Origin: Apiospora phragmitis
Taxonomy: Eukaryota; Ascomycota; Sordariomycetes; Amphisphaeriales; Apiosporaceae
Reading direction: 5' to 3'
DNA: 64,000 nt
Assembly: GCA_038363925.1 (NCBI GenBank)
Contig: JAQQWL010000002.1
Span: 1-64,000, forward strand
The notes under the pieces were generated by a model. It had not been told where the DNA came from. It was given only the letters and a program-made list of their open reading frames with translations, and ran no database searches. The stretch's first letter is position 1. Each line of letters begins with the position of its first letter. Shown piece by piece: positions 56,801-64,000 of the stretch. The position numbers were made by a program, and so were the translations under genes.

Positions 56801-57655
56801 CTGACGGTGAAGATCCCGCGGGCGCACCTGACGACGGTGGCGCGCGAGGAGATCACGACGCGCCGGGCCATCTGGGGCACGGACGTCTACTCGGACGACA
56901 GCGACGTGGTGGCCGCGTGCATCCATGCCGGCTGGATCCGCGGCGAGTGGCCCAACGACATCGACACGGACCTGCTGGACCTGCGGGTGCAGCCGCCCAA
57001 ATCCAAAGGCCGCAACGCAGCGGCGGCGTCGCCTGCTGCTGACCAGGGCCCCCAAGAGGTTCTCACATCCCCGCCGGCGACCGGACCAGTGCAGGTACCT
57101 CATCACCGCGACCTGCACGTGACGCTTCTCATTCTGCCGGCGCTCGAGAAGTACACGAGCACAACGCGGTTCGGGATCCAGAGCCGCGAGTTCGGGGGCA
57201 CGTACAACGGGCGCAAGAGCAGCCACGACGGCATCAGTTTCATGGTCACAGCCATCCGCTGGGTCGACGGCGCGGCGCCGCAGAGCCGGCTTAGGGGCAA
57301 GGCCCGGCGCGAGCGCATCCGCAAGGCCATGAGCGAGGTCCAGCGCGCCCACGTGCTCGACATTGGCGGAGATGCCAAGAAGCAAAAGAGGCTGCCGGGG
57401 TTGACGCCTGTGGTGGCCCCGACGACTGCGAAGATCGTCAACAACAGTGTGGACGGTGACAAGGAGAACAACCACCCGGCCGGTGCCGTCAATGGCAGCA
57501 GCAACGGGATCGTCGACGCGAAACCGCCCCCGTCGGCGGCGGTACATACGGCGGCCGAGAAGGCTCATGAAGAAGTTCGAGAGCCCAGCAGCAATGAGGA
57601 GGGGCCTGCCAAGGTGGACGATATGCCGGCTGTCGAGACTGCCAAGGCTGTTTGA
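53854..57655 (+). CDS. RXT3: Rxt3, histone deacetylase Rpd3L complex subunit
   Basis: Starts at an ATG in strong context (GCCATGG) and has two exons, 53854-56316 and 56382-57655 (donor GTACGT, acceptor TAG). The first two thirds are Gln/Pro-rich, low complexity and disordered, with a long charged Met/Arg/Glu helix (RDREIREQMDREAEYRERER and similar). The intron splits a His tract. The conserved Rxt3 domain lies in exon 2: LTVKIPRAHLTT, RRAIWGTDVYSDDSDVVAAC, IHAGWIRGEWP, then VTLLILPALEKY-like and TTRFGIQSREFGGTYNG. Rxt3 belongs to the large Rpd3/Sin3 deacetylase complex and acts on chromatin in transcriptional repression. As printed, the frame breaks twice. Removing one G from the run at 54591-54593 and one from 56676-56681 gives exactly 3,735 nt and 1,244 residues. 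Confidence 0.88.
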
Positions 57656-58514
57656 ACGACTTTCCGACGCCATTCTGGTAGGGGAAGAAAGGGAGTGAGA
57701 GAGGGTGTATATATATATATATACGACGTCACATGAAAACAGGCGATTTATTGGTTGGAGATGCTGTACTGATTTAGAGGTAGGCATCATCTACTGCGGA
57801 CGAGAACAGGGGGGTTGGAGCAGATGAGAGAGGTCGATCACGATATCATGGTTCTGCTATGTTGTTCTCTCTCATCACACTCCTCCCATCATCAGCGTTT
57901 TCCTGCTTGCTGTTTTTAGTTTTCCTTTCGCGAGAGATACCTTAGTCAGGCTGGACTGGATGGTTCAACGGGTCATTCAGCATAGCGTGGGCGTTTTACT
58001 CATCTTCCAAAAACTATTTGACGAATAATATATCTTGACGTTTCCCGTTCGCATGATGGTCTTTGCGTGTCTATTCGCCAAGTATGCAAAACAGAGCTAT
58101 TTCCTTGCTTGCGATCGACGTGAGCGTTGTTACCACTCGAGGCAATGTTACATCGGTGCCAGGTCAGCCTAGGAGAAAAGAGATACTCATCAAAAGGAGC
58201 TACTTTAACTCCAGTCGAGCTGAATGGGTCAATGGTATACGACAATGACGAAACCTGCGGAATCTGAGGACTTTCATAGTGCAATGGGGGGTTCTAACTT
58301 CTGACAGCGTTGTTCCATTATTGTGTATTATCTGACATTTTCGTTCTACTTGGCTAAGCATCGCTAAACTGAGAGAAAGGACAGTCATCATAAGGCTTGC
58401 TTGCCTTTCAGGGGTATCGGACGCGGTAAAAGAAGGATGCTGTTTTATGTCTGTTTGTTTCTACTTGAGTGGGCGTGGCTCAAGATCTGGTCTACCAAAC
58501 TCCCTTTCCACACT
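57656..58514. other. Intergenic with (TA)n run
   Basis: 3' flanks of the convergent RXT3 and GPI-type protein genes. A (TA)n microsatellite lies at about 57707-57722. No gene seen. Confidence 0.5.
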
Positions 58515-59396
58515 CTAGAGCATCAGGGCTCCGGCAACGGCAACGGCGAAAGCGGCGGTGATGAAGCCGCTGAAGGCGTCGAGGGTCGCGGCAGCCGACT
58601 TCTTGCCGTCCTTGGCGGCGTTGTTGGTGTTCTGGGCCTGGGCCTGGTTCAGGGTCTTGCAGGTGTCCATGAGGGTCGAGTTGGCCATCATGGCGTCGAG
58701 CTGGGTCTGCCACTTGGCGGCCTTGTCCTGGAAGGCCTTGACCTTGGTCTCGTCGCCATTGAACTTGGCGTCGAGCGCGGTCTGGTTCTTGGCCAACTCG
58801 GTCGTCTTCTGCAGCATGTTCATCTTGCGGCACTCCTGCTTGGTGTTCTCGACGGAGCAGAAGCTGGTCAGGGTCGCGTTGCTCTGCATGGCGCTGAGGT
58901 CGGCCTGGGCGGCGGTGGCCTTGGACTTGAAGGCGTCAATCTTGGTTTGGTTGTTCTGGTTTCACGGCGTTAGTCTTGTGGGTTCGCGGAAGAGAGTGAG
59001 AGTGCATCATACCTTGAACTTGGCCTGCAGTGCGGTGTCGTTGCCGGCCATGGCGATCATCTTCTCGGCGAACTTCATATGGCCGCACTGGCCCTTCTCG
59101 CGGGCGACGGCATTGATAGGGGCACACTCGCCGACCAGCGTGGCGTTGGCGGTCATGGCCTTGAGCTTGGTGTCGGCGTCGGCGACCTTCTTCTTGAAGG
59201 CGTCGATCTGGGTCTGGTTGTTGTTAAACTTGGCGGCGAGCGCGGTGTCGTTGGCGCCCAGCTGCGTGATCATCTCCAGCTTGGCCATCTGGAAACACTG
59301 CTTGCCAAGGCTGTCCTTGCCGCCCTTGTTGTCGCCGCCCTCGGCGGAAACGGCCATGGCCAGAAGGGCCGAGACGAAGATGTTGGACAACTGCAT
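58515..59396 (-). CDS. Three-repeat GPI-type cell-surface protein (274 aa)
   Basis: Exons 59396-59013 and 58955-58515 (donor GTATGA, acceptor CAG) total 825 nt, 274 residues. The ATG at 59396 opens a signal peptide (QLSNIFVSALLAMAVSAEGG). The mature protein is three tandem repeats of about 65-70 residues. Each opens with a Cys and an amphipathic helix, then N-x-T plus AL.AKF (ANDTALAAKF, GNDTALQAKF, NQTALDAKF), a Q/ETK.(D/K)AF motif, and a N-A/S-T-L near a second Cys. The abundant NxT/S sequons predict heavy N-glycosylation. The end (FSGFITAAFAVAVAGALML) is a typical GPI-attachment signal. It should sit on the plasma membrane or wall; no enzymatic motif is visible and I do not recognise the family. 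Confidence 0.8.
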
Positions 59397-62300
59397 TTTG
59401 ACTGGTGAAAAGTGGCAATAGAACAAAATAACAAAAACGGTTTTATATGTAGACAATAAAGTGAGTCGGACCGGCGACGAAGAAGAGAAGATAAAAATAA
59501 AAAGGTGTGAAGAATGTAAGAGTGGTCGATAGTATCCTGGGCTAGCCGATGAACTATTGGGAAGAGGACAAGCCAAGAGACGGGGACGGACGAAGTCGTC
59601 TTATATGCATGGCGACATCGGCTGAGGCTCACCTCATTTTCTTGCTCACCTAGCTAGCGTTTCCCTCAGTCGTCGACAGCTTCGGGGGGGGGGGGTTGAT
59701 AGGTTTCAGAGAGTCGTCGGTGTTTCGTCTTGGCGCGCCCGCCCCGATGCTTCGGTCCAACCAAGAGGATCCCCCCCATCGGCCAAAATAGCTGCGCCAA
59801 GGCCACGCGGCCAGGGCCATCCCTGCCGTCTTGGCACAGCTACCGAAACATTGGGGGAAAGCGAACGCGACTGCATCTTTCGTTCTTTTCTTTCTTCTCT
59901 TGACACGATGCGACGAAAGGACGACAGACTGACAGAAACGGGCCAATCAGGGGGTCATGCCGGGCCTGGAAGTGGCCTTGTTTCGCGCTGAAACACCTCA
60001 GCACCGACCCTTAGCCAAAGCCAAAGTCGGGACATGCTTGCCTGCCAACTCGCCAATGCGCAACTGGAAGCGAGTACCGGCAGCGCATGATCGCGACATG
60101 GGCTGCTCACACGATGCTGCCCAGACTCGAGGATCGGTGCGAATCTCCCATTGGCCAAGACCCAGATCCGGGCGAATCACCGACCAGGGCTCTGGAGTCG
60201 TGGACGGGTCGCATCACTGGTGAGGCGTCTGATTTGCTTCCAGGTTCTTTTCTAGTGATCTTGCATCTTGCTGCTGCTGGCAAGTGCTGCCGCCTCCAAT
60301 ATGCATCTTATGTATATGTTCGTCGATATCGATCGACTTGAGGTTAGCTTCTCTGGCCTAGCGCCACTACCGTTGCGACTGTTACACACGGGGCCGCAGG
60401 TTGCGACTCCGGCCTGCCCAACGACCAGTCACTTGCATCGCCGTACGGCGCGCTCTTCCAATCATCGGCATAGGTCGCCCATGCTTCCTCGGCAGTGGAA
60501 ACGGGGATGGGGAAGACGAAGAAGCTATATGGATATCTCCAGGCGTTTCAAACACACAGAGGACCCCGAATGAGAGTAATAAGCATATAAGAGTATAACC
60601 ATTGGGGCCACGCCAGCTTCGCTTGTCGGGCCCTCGGGACAAACCGAAAAGTGCTCATGCAGGGGCTCCAGCCAGGCCCCAGATGTCTGCAGTATTCAGA
60701 TATCGCCAGGGGCTACCACGGCATGGTGCGATCACGTTGGGCGTGTTGGGCATGGCCTGATGTCTGAGTTGTGGTGGCATATATATTGGCTCTAGCCGAC
60801 TAATACAATGATTAACCTGCCCAGTTCATTCTGCTCACGCGGCAGCTCTCCTGAGACAGGACGCGGCTATCTACAGCTAATACAATAGGTGCATCCTTCC
60901 GTCCAGTGCTTGCTGGCAGCAGCATTTCACCGCTGGACAAGTAGGGGGGAGGCGGGCAGCTGAGGGGGAGCAGCCGATCATTGCCAGAGGAAAGATAAGG
61001 CATGCAGCAGAGGGTATGTAATTCCTAATAAATGACGATTTCAGCAGCCAAGACGCAAAGACAGCCAACTCGCACAGTAGGGCCCCTGTCCCAGTTGGCC
61101 GAGCGGTTGCAGATGCAAACTCCTGCCTAAAAGAGGCTAGATAAAATCCCCGGTTGGAGGTTGGCTTGAAGTATTCAAGCGGGGGTTTTCGTACGGTTCG
61201 ATTCCCTGAAGGGGCGATCCCAGATTTTTCGTCGATTCTTTTTTTCAATTAGGATCACTTTCCACTTCCTGTCGGTTGCCCTACAGGTGGATGTCGCTGA
61301 GAATCATAGACTCTCCAACCGGCATGTTCATAATGAGGTTCTTATCCTATAATCATCACTTCTTAATATTGTCCCGCTGCTCCTTGACCATAGGCAGATA
61401 TCAGTACTCAAGACTACCCTCGCCGTTTTTAACAAGTGCCGACCAGTTTGATACCCAGCTTCTTCATACCCCCTTGATCTCGGAGACTCTGGTGTATAGC
61501 GTCATCGGGCCACATCAGGTATTTCTTGACATCTTCTCCCGGCTGCTAAGCTAGGTGCTCAGGCGTGATGGTTCGGAAGCATGGGAGGTCCGGTGCCACC
61601 GATACGGTCTAGACTAGTAGTTGAAATTTCGAAACGGAGTACATCATAATAAATTCTAGTATGTTGCGGTTCATTGGTGTACCTAATTAGACCCATCTTG
61701 TGAGTTCATTACGAGGTCCTCCATGGAGCTGTTTGATTTGAATAAGACGTTAGGGTTCTTTTCAGGTACTGGCCTGTCAGCAGTGGCCACAGTGTTGGAG
61801 ATGACAGAGAGGCTAGGCCAGTTCATTGTAGTTCCAAAGGGACCTAGATGCAGTTGGTGGCAACGATTCGGAGGAAGCAAAAGGGTGCTGAGCATGTATG
61901 TGAAGGGATGATATGATGGGTGGCTTCGGAGTAGGATAAAGTCACACAGCTTCGCCAGCTAGGATATTGAACCATGTGCTTTGTCCGCCAGCGCGGTATG
62001 ATCGATATTGTTGTGTATTTAGGGCTAGTGTCTACGTCACAGAACTGGGTGATCAGGAGCGGCAAGCCCGTGAGATCGTAGCTAATTCTGATAATAGAAA
62101 GCACACTGGCACTCAGGGCCTCTACACCTCAAGGCGATAATGTTGTTGATGCTACCTACCCCAGAATTGTACCTTACTTGAATACCAATGATCGGCCACG
62201 CCTGCGGGATTACACCAGCCTACACGATCACTCATCAACTCCTGGGTTGTCTGCTGCTCCCACGGTCTTAGCCTCACCCGCCCGAGAACCGTTAATATTT

Positions 62301-63023
62301 CTGGTTCTTTGTCTGGTGTCCTGCATGAGATAATTTCCAATCGAAACGTAGACGAGCTCTTTGATTCTAATAGAACCTGATAGGACTTGATGGCCGCTGA
62401 AAGGATCACCCAGTCCGGCTTGGTCTCAGTCCCCCAAAATACTGGCATTAGTCTTCTCCTTAGGTTCAGTCAATCTGGCTCAACACCAGCTATGCTCTCA
62501 AGTGTCTGAGCATCACAACATCCTTATGATAGCTTTTGTGGCGGACTCGAGCCGTTTTACGCCAGGCATACTGGAACCTGACAGATTGCACTTTATCCAG
62601 AAGAGTCCATTGGGAGTGACTTGACAGCTGGAATAACGCTGATGTACTGGCCATGTCTTGTGTGGTTGTGAGGACGATGATGTTCTACTTAGTTGCTGCC
62701 TCAGGGAGATTGATGATGACCCCTCGACTGATGATTCTAGTGGCTTTGGTGTGTCAGTATGAACCATCCCGTGCACTTACATGTGGAATAAACTGGCCTT
62801 TCGTGTGAAATAATATGACCTGGCCCGACGTGTCAAGATCACGCAGTTGGAATAAACATGCGTGCTTGCTTTCCTTTCCAATACACCCCGACCTACAGTT
62901 TCCATACCTCGAACTATCCAACGAGGCGGCACCATTTGGGCGGAACGAGACATCCATCTTCCCACAACTTGCAAACCCTCCAATCCGACGTTTCCAAACA
63001 AGATCCTGGCCCGCCGTCTCGTC
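59397..63023. other. Long intergenic region, no protein gene recognised
   Basis: 3.6 kb with only short frames on both strands and no domain or splice structure. The left part is the promoter of the GPI-type protein gene, with a poly-G run at 59684-59694 (reading strand +). A tRNA-like segment lies at 61082-61215. Confidence 0.45.
61082..61215 (+). ncRNA. tRNA-like sequence with A and B boxes (possible relic)
   Basis: TGGCCGAGCGGTT (61096-61108) fits the RNA polymerase III A box and GGTTCGATTCC (61195-61205) is a perfect B box. GCCCCT at 61082 can pair with AGGGGC at 61210-61215, like an acceptor stem. Between the boxes is a strong hairpin (GCTTGAA/TTCAAGC). The spacing of about 87 bases between the boxes would need a long variable arm or an intron. 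The 5' stem is seven bases too far from the A box and the T stem has a mismatch, so a normal tRNA fold fails. It may be a decayed tRNA or a tRNA-derived SINE head. Confidence 0.25.
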
Positions 63024-63765
63024 ATGACTCCTTCAGGATCCATATTCACCGCCGTCATCACGGTCATGATGGCCACGATGGCGATGCTGGCCCTCACCGC
63101 CATGCCACTTGCCGCCGCCCAGGTCCCCGACAAGGCCCCCGACAAGCGAGGCATCGGCTGGCTGTACGACTACTGCGACGACGACTGGTCCATCATGCCG
63201 CCCTACTACTTCGTGGGCAAGTGCGACGTCACCCATCCCCCGGACGCCCGCGCCTGGCTCAGCATCGACCTGACCGGCTGCTACACCGTCACCGACGACG
63301 GAATGCTGGCGGTCGACAACAAGCGCGTGTAAGTATTCTACTACTTCGCCGAACTTTTGCCCACCACGTTTCCTTCCTACTGCTACTGATACGGTTTGCG
63401 TTTTGCGCAGTGGCGGCATGGACAAACGATGCGACCGCTGCAGCCGCTGCACCGACCTTGACAAGGACGTCTGTATGAAGTGCCTCTGTTCCAGGTCGGA
63501 CGGCAGCAGAGTCTGGTCCGTCAAGGATCTTGGTATGTTAACATGGCAACCGTCCGTGGCGGCAGCAACATGTAGTTCGTATCTGTTGCACCCTTGCTGA
63601 CGAGCCTATGCGAAAAACACAGACGACGATCTCTACGTCGATGTCGCCCATGATCGCATCTGCTGCGGCGAGTGGTGGGGTGGTCCCTACTGCGGCTTCC
63701 GCGGCCAGCCAGACAAGCCGGCCGTCCCAGGCCAGGCCGCCTACGTCCCGACGCTGTGGCCTTGA
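63024..63765 (+). CDS. Secreted protein with 12 cysteines (189 aa)
   Basis: Three exons (63024-63328, 63411-63532, 63623-63765) total 570 nt; donors GTAAGT and GTATGT, acceptors CAG and CAG. The ATG at 63024 begins a signal peptide with hydrophobic core AVITVMMATMAMLALTAM and a likely cleavage after AAA. The pro-region has a KR at residues 41-42 (APDKRGIGW). The mature part carries 12 cysteines: YDYCDDDW, VGKCDVT, LTGCYTV, the cluster RCDRCSRCTDLDKDVCMKCL, then RICCGEWWGG and PYCGF. All cysteines fall outside the splice junctions. No known domain is recognised; the even cysteine count suggests six disulfides in an extracellular protein, possibly an effector. Confidence 0.78.
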
Positions 63766-64000
63766 TGTAGGGCAAGTAGCAGAGAAGCTACCGGAAGAAG
63801 AATGGCATGAGAACAAGAAGGCGGAGAGAACATAAAGCTATGCCTGGGAGTGGCATCCTGTGGCAGAGGAGGATTACACACATCTAGTAGAGATAGACTC
63901 TCGCACCTCCCATCTCAATGGGATTGGACCCCAAACCATCTCGAGTACTGTGACCCGCGTTTCCACCTTGGGCAGTAGAGACCCTTTCCGAGGGACGTTC
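63766..64000. other. 3' flank at window edge
   Basis: Probable 3' untranslated region of the 12-cysteine protein gene; nothing else seen. Confidence 0.4.

Noticed and set aside
56516..57790. 424-codon minus-strand frame opposite the Rxt3 domain
   Set aside because: Antisense to conserved Rxt3 residues; codon bias and homology support the plus strand.

Overview
This window looks like nuclear DNA of a filamentous ascomycete, probably a sordariomycete and perhaps Hypocreales. The taxonomic guess is inference; the rest is visible. Genes have short introns with GTRNGT donors, CTAAC-type branch sites and CAG/TAG acceptors. Several are recognisable fungal families: the Rpd3L histone-deacetylase subunit RXT3, glucosamine-6-phosphate N-acetyltransferase GNA1, a GH18/CBM1 chitinase, a bZIP factor and F-box proteins. 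GC-rich gene blocks switch abruptly to AT-rich blocks full of TA-biased stop codons, the usual footprint of repeat-induced point mutation (RIP).

Layout. 1-637 is AT-rich repeat debris. 0.6-13.1 kb carries a secreted beta-propeller protein, a five-exon bZIP gene, a coiled-coil protein and otherwise sparse sequence. 13.1-20.9 kb is a RIP-degraded block holding two inverted ~1.86 kb copies of a Pogo/Fot1-class DNA transposon. 21.0-45.2 kb is mostly a gene graveyard. It has a Ulp1-like protease-domain locus joined to a fungal NLR (alpha/beta-hydrolase plus NB-ARC) remnant, a Tc1 transposase tail, and broken FAD-oxidoreductase, alcohol dehydrogenase, tyrosinase and other genes. Interspersed are intact-looking small secreted proteins, two F-box-family genes and an RNase H-like gene. 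47.2-64 kb is more conventional: chitinase, GNA1, a long gap, RXT3, a three-repeat GPI-type surface protein and a 12-cysteine secreted protein.

How it hangs together. The conserved housekeeping genes sit on the right. The middle looks like an accessory region with transposons, NLR-type genes, decaying metabolic genes and short-lived secreted genes. Several predicted products are secreted or wall-related (31.2, 38.9, 47.2, 58.5 and 63.0 kb), so interaction with a host or the wall is a plausible theme, but that is inference.

Caveat on broken genes. RXT3, which should be functional, needs two single G bases removed from G runs to read through as 1,244 residues. At least some one-base frameshifts here are therefore probably assembly errors rather than mutations. 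I separate the loci where stops, deletions and substitutions argue for real decay from those broken only by one-base indels. Exon boundaries were read by eye from splice signals and checked by frame arithmetic.
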